A DNA stretch of 13,689 bases from Oribacterium sp. UBA5894 (GCA_002431355.1 DJEQ01000049.1:1-13689); one strand, 5' to 3'; numbered from the stretch's first letter, positions 6,437 to 12,214 are shown. The notes: generated by a model not told the origin, from the sequence alone. Program-made: numbers and translations.

Positions 6437-7747
6437 ATGCGAAACTATACAACACAGATGGATGCTGCACGGAAGGGGATCATTACCCCGGAGATGAAGA
6501 AGGTGGCCGCGAAGGAATATATGGAGGAAGAGAAGCTTCGGCAGCTCGTCGCCGAGGGCAAGGTCGCGATCTGCGCCAATAAGAACCATACCTGTCTGGA
6601 TCCGGTGGGTGTCGGCAGCATGCTGCGGACGAAGATCAATGTGAACCTCGGTGTATCCCGCGATATGAAGGATTATGACGTGGAGATGCAGAAGGTCATG
6701 AGCGCGGTTCATATGGGCGCCGATGCCATCATGGATCTTTCCAGCCATGGCAATACGCAGCCGTTCCGTCAGAAGCTGACGCACGAGTGCCCGGTCATGA
6801 TCGGGACCGTACCGGTGTATGACAGTGTCATTCACTATCAGAGAGACCTGGATACACTGACTGCACAGGATTTCGTAGATGTCGTTCGTCTGCATGCGCA
6901 GGATGGGGTAGACTTCGTGACGCTTCATTGCGGCATTACGCGGAAGACGATTGACCAGATTCGGAAGCATAAGAGAAAGATGAACATCGTAAGCCGTGGC
7001 GGCAGCCTTGTGTTTGCATGGATGAGCATGACCGGCGAGGAGAATCCGTTCTACGAGCACTTCGATGAGATTCTTGACATCTGCGAGGAGTATGATGTGA
7101 CCATTTCTCTCGGAGATGCCTGCCGCCCAGGCTGCCTCGCCGATGCGACGGATGTCTGTCAGATCGAGGAGCTCGTACGCCTTGGAGAGCTCACGAAGCG
7201 CGCATGGGCCCACAATGTTCAGGTAATGGTCGAGGGTCCAGGCCATGTGCCACTGAATCAGGTCGCAGCCAATATGGAAGTCCAGAAGAGCATCTGCATG
7301 GGTGCACCATTCTATACGCTGGGACCGCTTGTGACCGATGTGGCACCGGGCTATGACCACATTACCGCAGCGATTGGTGGTGCCGTAGCGGCCATGAATG
7401 GAGCCGCCTTCCTCTGCTATGTCACACCGGCCGAGCACCTCGCACTTCCAAACCTCGACGATGTCAAGCAGGGCATTATGGCCTCGAAGATTGCGGCGCA
7501 TGCTGCGGATATCGCAAAGGGCATCCCGCATGCACGGGATATCGATGATCAGATGGCGGATGCACGCCGGAAGCTTGACTGGGATGCCCAGTTTGCCTGT
7601 GCGATGGATCCAGAGACTGCGAAGGCCATCCGGGATGATCGTCTCCCGGAGGATGATCACAGCGACACCTGCAGTATGTGTGGAAAGTTCTGCGCAGTAC
7701 GCAGCATGAACAAGGCCCTGGCCGGAGAGCACATTGACATCCTGTAA
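6437..7747 (+). CDS. thiC: Phosphomethylpyrimidine synthase ThiC
   Basis: A 436-residue radical-SAM enzyme that converts aminoimidazole ribotide into 4-amino-5-hydroxymethyl-2-methylpyrimidine phosphate, the pyrimidine half of thiamine. Recognisable ThiC segments include G-V-G-S-M-L-R-T-K-I-N-V-N-L-G, D-A-I-M-D-L-S-S-H-G, G-T-V-P-V-Y-D and V-M-V-E-G-P-G-H-V-P. The C-terminal cluster motif is C-S-M-C-G-K-F-C (Cys412, 415, 419), which is CX2CX3C; the motif usually quoted for long proteobacterial ThiC is CX2CX4C. The length fits the short bacterial/archaeal form without the N-terminal extension. AAGGAG (6426-6431) lies 5 bases before the chosen ATG; an in-frame ATG at 6374 has no ribosome site. 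The gene is under the TPP riboswitch and no other thi gene lies next to it here. Confidence 0.97.
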   Translation: MRNYTTQMDAARKGIITPEMKKVAAKEYMEEEKLRQLVAEGKVAICANKNHTCLDPVGVGSMLRTKINVNLGVSRDMKDYDVEMQKVMSAVHMGADAIMDLSSHGNTQPFRQKLTHECPVMIGTVPVYDSVIHYQRDLDTLTAQDFVDVVRLHAQDGVDFVTLHCGITRKTIDQIRKHKRKMNIVSRGGSLVFAWMSMTGEENPFYEHFDEILDICEEYDVTISLGDACRPGCLADATDVCQIEELVRLGELTKRAWAHNVQVMVEGPGHVPLNQVAANMEVQKSICMGAPFYTLGPLVTDVAPGYDHITAAIGGAVAAMNGAAFLCYVTPAEHLALPNLDDVKQGIMASKIAAHAADIAKGIPHARDIDDQMADARRKLDWDAQFACAMDPETAKAIRDDRLPEDDHSDTCSMCGKFCAVRSMNKALAGEHIDIL

Positions 7748-7815
7748 ACGGAAAGAATCGATACTCTGTTTTTTCTCCCATTCCGAATGGTGATAATGGA
7801 ATTTGCAAAAAAATA

Positions 7816-7844
7816 TTGACGGGCCAGGCTCCGAGTGATAAATT
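7816..7844 (+). promoter_or_regulatory. Promoter of the poly-Cys leader / ABC importer operon
   Basis: TTGACG (7816-7821) and TAAATT (7839-7844) are 17 bases apart, with an A-rich tract just upstream of the -35. Transcription from about 7851 gives a leader of roughly 230 bases up to the end of the attenuator terminator. No clear terminator separates this from thiC, so some thiC read-through could also enter. Confidence 0.65.
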
Positions 7845-7880
7845 AAAGCAAATTCCAGTGAACAAGTAGGAATTAAAGCA
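7841..7880 (+). repeat. Direct repeat AATTAAAGCA, 30-base period
   Basis: AATTAAAGCA occurs at 7841-7850 and again at 7871-7880, the first overlapping the -10 box. Between them, AATTCC (7851-7856) and GGAATT (7869-7874) can form a small hairpin at the very 5' end of the leader RNA. The spacing of nearly three helical turns would suit a protein bound on one face of the DNA, but this is speculative. Confidence 0.4.
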
Positions 7881-7904
7881 GGAAAGAAATCGGAGGATAC
7901 GCAC

Positions 7905-8018
7905 ATGACATTCAGCAAGCATCAGAATATGAATATCTGTTGTTGCTGTTGCTGTATGGGCTGCCATAGAGCGTCTTTGATGTGCGAAGAAATCGATTCG
8001 AAAAACAGGTCTTACTAG
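7905..8018 (+). CDS. Poly-cysteine leader peptide (37 residues)
   Basis: A short gene with a strong ribosome site, GGAGG (7892-7896), 8 bases before its ATG. The peptide begins MTFSKHQNMN-I and continues with six Cys in a row (residues 12-17), then M-G-C-H; further Cys are at 20 and 27, and it ends in N-R-S-Y. The Cys run uses both TGT and TGC codons, so it is not a simple nucleotide repeat. It is too short and too odd to be an enzyme. The best reading is a regulatory leader peptide whose translation senses Cys-tRNA supply: an intrinsic terminator lies 31 bases after its stop, and the next genes encode an importer whose receptor resembles a cysteine receptor. Peptides with poly-Cys runs are known as regulatory upstream ORFs in mycobacteria. 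A metal-binding micropeptide is a less likely alternative. Confidence 0.8.
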   Translation: MTFSKHQNMNICCCCCCMGCHRASLMCEEIDSKNRSY

Positions 8019-8049
8019 AATAAAATAAGAACTGTTTCAGATAGAACGA

Positions 8050-8082
8050 AGAGGACTCGCACAGAAGCGGGCCCTCTTTTTT
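8050..8082 (+). terminator. Attenuator terminator before the ABC importer operon
   Basis: AGAGGACTCGC (8050-8060) and GCGGGCCCTCT (8067-8077) form an 11-bp stem with one A-C mismatch and one G-U pair around an ACAGAA loop, followed by six T (8077-8082). It lies between the leader peptide gene and the first permease, whose ribosome site starts only 9 bases later. That position is typical of an attenuator rather than of an ordinary operon end. Confidence 0.88.
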
Positions 8083-8105
8083 GTTCATGAGAGGAGCTAT
8101 AGATT

Positions 8106-8768
8106 TTGGATTTTACGTTTATTCAGCAGTACATTCCGATGTATGTTGAGGCTGCACAGCTGACGCTTACGATCGGTGCACTGGGAATCGTGCTTTCGAT
8201 TTTCGTCGGTATCGTGTGCAGCGCCATCGAGTATTATCGGATCCCGGTGCTGCGCCGCATCGTTTCCGTTTACGTCGAGCTCAGTCGAAATACGCCACTG
8301 CTCGTTCAGCTGTTTTTCCTTTATTTCGGACTTCCGAAAATCGGGATTCGCTGGTCCTCGGAGCTCTGTGGCATCGTCGGACTTGCCTTCCTGGGTGGCT
8401 CCTACATGACGGAGGCCTTCCGCTCTGGCCTTGAAACGGTGGAGCCGATTCAGAAGGAATCCGCATTGAGCCTCGGCATGTCGCCACTCCAGACGATGTG
8501 GAATGTCATTCTCCCGCAGGCAATGGCGGTTTCCGTTCCATCCCTTGTGGCCAATGTCATTTTCCTTTTAAAGGAGACCTCCGTATTCAGCGGCATTGCC
8601 CTCGCGGATCTCATGTATGTTGCCAAGGACCTCATCGGTCTCTACTATAAAACGCCGGAAGCGCTCAGCATGCTGGTGATTGCCTACCTCATCATCCTGC
8701 TTCCGATTTCCATTCTCGGAACGATTCTTGAAAGGAGGCTGCGCTATGCTGGATTTGGTCATTCATAA
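8106..8768 (+). CDS. ABC-type polar amino acid importer, permease subunit 1 (probable cysteine/cystine)
   Basis: A 220-residue inner-membrane permease of the HisMQ type. Hydrophobic spans lie near residues 18-42, 62-80, 86-106, 145-165 and 188-210. The cytoplasmic EAA-type loop that docks the ATPase is visible as E-S-A-L-S-L-G-M-S-P-L-Q-T-M-W followed by I-L-P-Q-A. The N-terminal S-R-N-T-P-L-L-V-Q-L-F-F segment is characteristic of amino acid permeases. It begins with TTG, supported by GAGGAG (8091-8096) 9 bases upstream and by the absence of an in-frame ATG nearby. A rare start codon straight after the attenuator suggests controlled expression. Its end overlaps the next permease by 23 bases, which implies translational coupling. 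Substrate specificity is inferred from the receptor and the leader peptide. Confidence 0.9.
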   Translation: MDFTFIQQYIPMYVEAAQLTLTIGALGIVLSIFVGIVCSAIEYYRIPVLRRIVSVYVELSRNTPLLVQLFFLYFGLPKIGIRWSSELCGIVGLAFLGGSYMTEAFRSGLETVEPIQKESALSLGMSPLQTMWNVILPQAMAVSVPSLVANVIFLLKETSVFSGIALADLMYVAKDLIGLYYKTPEALSMLVIAYLIILLPISILGTILERRLRYAGFGHS

Positions 8769-9570
8769 TTTCGCGACGGCCTTCGGCCAGGAGCTTCTGC
8801 AGTTTGCCGCAAGCTTCCGCGGCCTCGGAATGAAGCTTCTGGCGGCAGCAACCCCGGAAGCCATTGCAGCCGCACAGGCGGCGGCAGATCAGAAGAAGGC
8901 ACCCGCCATCTCGATCCTGTTTAAAGGCAACAATTTTATTCGACTGTTGGGAGGCCTGTGGGTCACGATTCGCATCTCCCTCATCGCGGTCGTGATTTCC
9001 ATTCCGCTCGGCATCCTGTTTGGTATGCTGATGACACGGAAAAATCCCGTGACCAAAGCCATCAGCCGTGTATACCTTGATTTTATTCGTATCATGCCAC
9101 AGCTCGTGCTTCTGTTCATTGTGTATTTCGGAACGACCCGTGCCTTCGGCATCAATCTTTCCGGTGAGCTGAGCGCCGTGATTGTTTTCGTTCTCTGGGG
9201 GACAGCCGAGATGGGCGATCTCGTACGAGGAGCCCTTATCAGTATTCCGAAGCACCAGTATGAGAGTGCTGCGGCACTCGGGATGACGCCCATACAGACG
9301 AGCCTTTACGTCATCATTCCGCAGACCCTGCGTCGACTGATTCCACTGGCGATCAACCTGATCACCCGTATGATTAAGACCACCTCGCTGATTGTGCTGA
9401 TCGGTGTGGTCGAGGTTCTGAAGACGGGGCAGCAGATCATCGACGCGAACCGCTTCGCCTATCCGACGGCAGCGCTCCCGATTTACGGAGTGGTCTTCTT
9501 CCTTTATTTCTTTACCTGCTGGCCGATTTCCATGCTGGCGAAGTACCTGGAGAAAAGGTGGAAGAACTGA
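8746..9570 (+). CDS. ABC-type polar amino acid importer, permease subunit 2
   Basis: A 274-residue permease partner of the preceding gene. The first 60 residues are an atypical extension containing an Ala-rich stretch (33-48, A-A-A-T-P-E-A-I-A-A-A-Q-A-A-A). The HisMQ-type membrane domain then begins with L-W-V-T-I-R-I-S-L near residue 71. The EAA-type loop reads E-S-A-A-A-L-G-M-T-P-I-Q-T followed by V-I-I-P-Q-T (173-194). The ATG at 8746 is chosen because AAAGGAGG (8731-8738) precedes it by 7 bases; an in-frame ATG at 8680 has no such site and lies well inside the first permease gene. With its partner it would form the heterodimeric channel. A spacer of about 115 bases before the ATPase gene contains one small hairpin, GCAGGG/CCCTGC (9584-9601), without a U-run. 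Confidence 0.9.
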   Translation: MLDLVIHNFATAFGQELLQFAASFRGLGMKLLAAATPEAIAAAQAAADQKKAPAISILFKGNNFIRLLGGLWVTIRISLIAVVISIPLGILFGMLMTRKNPVTKAISRVYLDFIRIMPQLVLLFIVYFGTTRAFGINLSGELSAVIVFVLWGTAEMGDLVRGALISIPKHQYESAAALGMTPIQTSLYVIIPQTLRRLIPLAINLITRMIKTTSLIVLIGVVEVLKTGQQIIDANRFAYPTAALPIYGVVFFLYFFTCWPISMLAKYLEKRWKN

Positions 9571-9686
9571 AAGAATCCCATCCGCAGGGACATTCCCCTG
9601 CAGCAATGCATGAGAACGCATCGGCATGAACAGAAAACAGCCGCGTAAAATCGATATGGCTATAAAGTGGAAAGGAAATGTGTGGT

Positions 9687-10457
9687 ATGGCTGAAGTACA
9701 GCTTTCAATAAAAGATCTGCATAAATCGTATGGAGAGCTCGAGATTCTGAAGGGAATCAATCTCGATGTAAAGAAGGGTGAAGTCGTCGTTCTGCTTGGC
9801 CCATCGGGCTGTGGAAAGTCCACTCTGCTCCGATGTATTAATGGGCTCGAAAAGATCAATGGTGGAAGCATTGCCCTCGACGGAGAGGTGATCTCCGGAA
9901 AAAGCAATGCGGAGATGTCGAAATATCGGCAGAGAATCGGCATGGTATTCCAGAGCTATGATCTTTTTCCACATAAAACCATCCTTGACAATATTACGAT
10001 GGCACCACAAAAGGTGCAGAAGCGATCTAAGGCGGATGCAGAGCAGGAGGCGAGAGTCCTCCTGAAGCGGGTAGGGCTCGCCGATAAGGAAAAGGCCTAT
10101 CCGCGGATGCTGTCGGGTGGGCAGAAGCAGCGTGTCGCCATTGTACGTGCGCTGGAGATGCATCCGGAGATCATGCTGTTTGATGAAGTCACGGCAGCAC
10201 TCGATCCCGAAATGGTACGAGAGGTCCTGGATGTCATGCTCGAACTCGCAGAGCAGGGACTCACGATGCTGATTGTCACCCATGAGATGGCCTTTGCCAG
10301 AGCCATTGCCGACCGCATTCTCTTTCTCGATGGTGGACATATCGTCGAGGAAGCTGCACCAGAGGAGTTTTTCACGCATCCGAAGAGCGAACGAGCGAAG
10401 GAATTCCTTGAGAACTTTGAGTTCGTCGCGAAGAAGCGAAAGAACGACAGGGAGTAA
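9687..10457 (+). CDS. ABC-type polar amino acid importer, ATP-binding subunit (GlnQ/HisP type)
   Basis: A 256-residue nucleotide-binding subunit that powers the importer from the cytoplasm. Motifs in order: Walker A GPSGCGKST (38-46), Q-loop Gln89, signature LSGGQKQR (142-149), Walker B I-M-L-F-D-E (162-167) with D-loop A-A-L-D-P, and the switch His199. All catalytic residues are present. Walker B continues V-T-A-A-L-D rather than the commoner P-T-S-A-L-D. The ATG at 9687 is preferred to an in-frame ATG at 9678 because the AAAGGA site (9671-9676) would be only one base from the latter but 10 bases from the former. It follows the two permeases and precedes the receptor gene; all are on one strand with no terminator between. 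Confidence 0.94.
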   Translation: MAEVQLSIKDLHKSYGELEILKGINLDVKKGEVVVLLGPSGCGKSTLLRCINGLEKINGGSIALDGEVISGKSNAEMSKYRQRIGMVFQSYDLFPHKTILDNITMAPQKVQKRSKADAEQEARVLLKRVGLADKEKAYPRMLSGGQKQRVAIVRALEMHPEIMLFDEVTAALDPEMVREVLDVMLELAEQGLTMLIVTHEMAFARAIADRILFLDGGHIVEEAAPEEFFTHPKSERAKEFLENFEFVAKKRKNDRE

Positions 10458-10460
10458 CGA

Positions 10461-10492
10461 GGGCTCGCGTTGAAGAAATCATCAACGTGCCC
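10461..10492 (+). other. Intercistronic hairpin after the ATPase gene
   Basis: CGTTGA (10468-10473) and TCAACG (10482-10487) form a perfect stem, extended outward by GGGC (10461-10464) with GCCC (10489-10492). No U-run follows, so it should not terminate efficiently. It may act as an mRNA processing or stability element that sets the receptor level apart from the membrane subunits. Confidence 0.5.
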
Positions 10493-10575
10493 GGCCTGCC
10501 TTGAGGGCGAACCGAAAGGCGTCACTACAGTGGACCCTGCAGAAGCTGTCCGGAAAGTGGATGCAGATCAACACA

Positions 10576-10581
10576 TATAAT
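10576..10581 (+). promoter_or_regulatory. Possible internal -10 box before the receptor gene
   Basis: A perfect TATAAT lies 89 bases before the receptor start codon, but no convincing -35 box stands 16-18 bases upstream. It could give the receptor extra transcription outside attenuator control. The evidence is weak. Confidence 0.25.
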
Positions 10582-10614
10582 CCAAAGATGAAAAAGTACA
10601 GCTTGAAGCGTATG

Positions 10615-10632
10615 CTGCATCAGAAGATGCAG
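10615..10632 (+). other. Hairpin upstream of the receptor gene
   Basis: CTGCATC (10615-10621) and GATGCAG (10626-10632) form a perfect 7-bp stem with an AGAA loop, 23 bases before the AAGGAG ribosome site of the receptor gene. It probably shields the 5' end of a processed receptor mRNA. The same hairpin core appears on the other strand at 11763-11777. Confidence 0.45.
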
Positions 10633-10669
10633 AAGGCTGTGCGAAGCAGAAGAAAAAGGAGAAAAGATT

Positions 10670-11623
10670 ATGAAAAAGTCAGTATTTGCAGCATTTACCG
10701 CCCTTGTAGCAGCAGCGAGTCTGGCTGCCTGCGGCGCTTCCTCCACACCGGACACAACAACAGCGGCCGCAAGTCCAGCAGCAACGACGGCAGCAGCGGA
10801 AGCAGCAGGCGAAACGACCACGGCAGCGGCGACGGAAGCCACGAGTGACACAAGTGCAGCCGCATCTGGCAACTTCCGTACGCTCGATGACATCAAGCAG
10901 TCTGGCACCGTAAAGATCGGTGTTTTCTCAGATAAGGCACCATTTGGTTACGTGGATGATAAGGGAGAGTATCAGGGCTATGATGTGTACTATGCACACA
11001 GAATCGCCGATGATCTCGGCGTAAATGTGGAGTTCACCTCCCTTGACCCTGCGTCTCGCGTAGAGTATGTAGCCACCGGTAAGGTCGACATTGTCCTTGC
11101 AAACTTTACGGTGACACCAGAAAGAGCCGAGCAGGTTGACTTCGCACTTCCATACATGAAGGTGGCGCTCGGTGTCGTATCGCCGGACAGCGCGGTGATC
11201 AGCTCGGTGGATGAGCTGAAGGATAAGACCCTCATCGTAGCGAAGGGCACGACCGCAGAGACCTACTTCGAGAAGAATTATCCGGAGATCAAGCTTCAGA
11301 AGTATGATGCCTATGCCGATGCGTACAATGCACTGCTCGATGGCAGAGGCGATGCGTTCTCAACGGATAATACAGAGGTCATCGCATGGGCGAAGGCAAA
11401 TCCTGGCTTTACCGTTGGCATTGAGACGCTTGGCGACTATGACACCATTGCAGCTGCCGTTGCAAAGGGAAACAGCACGCTGCTTGATTTCCTGAATGAC
11501 GAAATCGAGACGCTTGGCAAGGAGAATTTCTTCCATAAGGATTATGATGAGACCCTGAAGGCCGTATTCGGTGAGGATACGAACCCGGATTCGATGGTAG
11601 TTGAAGGCGGCGTTGTTGAGTAA
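10670..11623 (+). CDS. Lipoprotein amino acid-binding receptor, CjaA-like (probable cysteine/cystine)
   Basis: A 317-residue solute receptor. The signal peptide MKKSVFAAFTALVAAASLAAC ends in the lipobox L-A-A-C, with Cys21 the lipid anchor. Residues 22-67 are a low-complexity Ala/Thr/Ser tether. The mature type-II binding-protein domain starts at T-L-D-D-I-K-Q-S-G (71-79). V-K-I-G-V-F-S-D-K-A-P-F-G-Y, then G-Y-D-V-Y-Y-A-H-R-I-A and I-V-L-A-N-F-T-V-T-P-E-R-A-E, closely follow the Campylobacter cysteine receptor CjaA as I remember it, whose cysteine binding was shown structurally. AAGGAG (10656-10661) is 8 bases before the ATG. It is separated from the ATPase gene by 212 bases carrying two hairpins and is followed by a strong terminator. 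The cysteine assignment is inference from similarity plus the poly-Cys leader; other polar amino acids remain possible. Confidence 0.88.
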   Translation: MKKSVFAAFTALVAAASLAACGASSTPDTTTAAASPAATTAAAEAAGETTTAAATEATSDTSAAASGNFRTLDDIKQSGTVKIGVFSDKAPFGYVDDKGEYQGYDVYYAHRIADDLGVNVEFTSLDPASRVEYVATGKVDIVLANFTVTPERAEQVDFALPYMKVALGVVSPDSAVISSVDELKDKTLIVAKGTTAETYFEKNYPEIKLQKYDAYADAYNALLDGRGDAFSTDNTEVIAWAKANPGFTVGIETLGDYDTIAAAVAKGNSTLLDFLNDEIETLGKENFFHKDYDETLKAVFGEDTNPDSMVVEGGVVE

Positions 11624-11702
11624 AACGCATGAAATGCGTGATGCTCACGAGCGGTTGTTCTGGATCAGGAAGGCCACGTGCCTTGACCATAGGAATAAAA
11701 GC

Positions 11703-11745
11703 AAAATAAAAAGCGGAGCTCGCACAGAGCTTCGCTTTTTATTTT
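11703..11745. terminator. Bidirectional terminator after the receptor gene
   Basis: A 19-bp stem with one G-U pair joins 11703-11721 (AAAATAAAAAGCGGAGCTC) to 11727-11745, loop GCACA. The A-rich 5' flank and T-rich 3' flank let it work in both directions. It ends the importer operon and can also stop transcription coming from the minus-strand small gene. Confidence 0.92.
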
Positions 11746-11746
11746 A

Positions 11747-11789
11747 GAAAAGAATGGGCACTTGCATCTTCTGATGCGTTGTCCCCATT
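11747..11789 (-). terminator. Terminator of the minus-strand small gene
   Basis: On the minus strand, AATGGG (11789-11784) pairs with CCCATT (11758-11753), and GCATC/GATGC (11777-11773 and 11768-11764) nest inside with an AGAA loop. The sequence continues as CTTTTCT. It lies about 45 bases past the stop of the small gene and just before the bidirectional terminator. Confidence 0.6.
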
Positions 11790-11834
11790 TCCTGTATCAA
11801 CGATTGCGAGAGGGGGATCTTGTAATCGTAGATC

Positions 11835-11981
11835 TTAACGTGGCTGCTTCATAACCGTGAGGCGAACGTCACGGTCGCATACCTCATTGTGGTGAACGGC
11901 CCCCGTTTTATGTAAATTCGAATGCTCATACATCTCAATAACGGCTGCCATAAGTACAAATGAAACAATTCCTGACATCAT
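11835..11981 (-). CDS. Small single-span membrane peptide (48 residues), unknown function
   Basis: I do not recognise this gene. On the minus strand AAAGGAGG precedes an ATG-ATG pair by 5 or 8 bases, so translation is likely. The first ATG is annotated, but the second (11978) has the better spacing. The product begins M-M-S-G-I-V-S-F-V-L-M-A-A-V-I-E-M, one short hydrophobic span. A polar, His- and charge-rich tail with a single Cys follows, ending M-K-Q-P-R. The open frame extends upstream to 12116 but has no ribosome site there. It sits alone between the importer operon terminator and the second lysR gene, divergent from the latter, and has its own terminator. It could be a small stress or regulatory membrane peptide. 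A toxin-like type I peptide is possible, but no antisense RNA was recognised. Confidence 0.55.
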   Translation of the reverse strand: MMSGIVSFVLMAAVIEMYEHSNLHKTGAVHHNEVCDRDVRLTVMKQPR

Positions 11982-12107
11982 GATATCCTCCTTTATTTTA
12001 TGAAAGCTTTTGTTTATGGAGGAGCTTCGGAATCTCTTCGCGAGCTCTTCTTTACAGTGCATAGAATAGCATGTCGTGATACATTCGTAAAATTCTGTAT
12101 TATCTGC

Positions 12108-12136
12108 TTTTAACATTCCAATGTGGCATGTATAAT
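12108..12136 (+). promoter_or_regulatory. Promoter of the second lysR gene with possible LysR box
   Basis: A perfect TATAAT (12131-12136) lies 17 bases after TTTTAA (12108-12113). The spacer holds TTCCA-ATG-TGGCA (12116-12128), an imperfect dyad that fits the T-N11-A pattern of LysR sites, so autoregulation is possible. Transcription from about 12143 leaves some 70 bases before the ATG. Confidence 0.5.
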
Positions 12137-12214
12137 GAACACAGGACTCTTACAGAAGTGACAGTATAAAGGGATGCACCTTGCCTCTACAGGCTGTCGT
12201 CGAGGAATAGAAGC

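Larger units (their letters stand above)
7851..8082 (+). promoter_or_regulatory. Putative cysteine-responsive transcription attenuator leader
   Basis: This leader has the parts of a peptide-coding attenuator: a translated ORF with a run of Cys codons (7938-7955), alternative RNA pairings, and an intrinsic terminator just before the importer genes. TGTGCGA (7981-7987), downstream of the Cys run, is complementary to TCGCACA (8057-8063), which includes part of the terminator's 5' arm. ATGTGCG (7980-7986) can instead pair with CGCACAT (7900-7906), which covers the leader gene's start codon. Other local hairpins are 7951-7972 (over the last Cys codons) and 8003-8037 (over the leader stop codon). 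Proposed logic: stalling at Cys codons leaves 7981-7987 free to block the terminator, so transcription continues. No T-box or SAM riboswitch motif was seen. The overall type is well supported; the exact pairings are inference. Confidence 0.7.

Noticed and set aside
6296..7918. 540-codon open frame on the minus strand opposite thiC and the leader region
   Set aside because: It is a codon-bias shadow of thiC. It crosses the thiC riboswitch terminator and the Cys leader, has no ribosome site, and the translation is not protein-like.
7938..7955. Poly-Cys run as a triplet-repeat expansion or metallothionein fragment
   Set aside because: The codons alternate TGT and TGC irregularly, the ORF has its own ribosome site, and spaced Cys-X-Cys metal motifs are absent; the regulatory position favours a leader peptide.
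7748..8105. T-box or SAM riboswitch as control of the importer operon
   Set aside because: No T-box core sequence and no SAM-I conserved blocks were found in the leader; the poly-Cys ORF plus terminator explains the region better.
8889..9708. Minus-strand open frames opposite permease 2
   Set aside because: They have no initiation signals and lie fully across a strongly supported permease and its spacer; they are antisense shadows.
10501..10848. 115-codon plus-strand frame between the ATPase and receptor genes
   Set aside because: It overlaps the receptor's signal peptide and tether in another frame, has no convincing ribosome site, and its Ser/Arg-rich end is the shifted reading of the Ala/Thr tether.
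11982..12116. Upstream 45-codon extension of the minus-strand small gene
   Set aside because: It has no ribosome site at its ATG, whereas AAAGGAGG directly precedes the internal ATG-ATG; the extension is polar and unlike a continuation of the membrane peptide.
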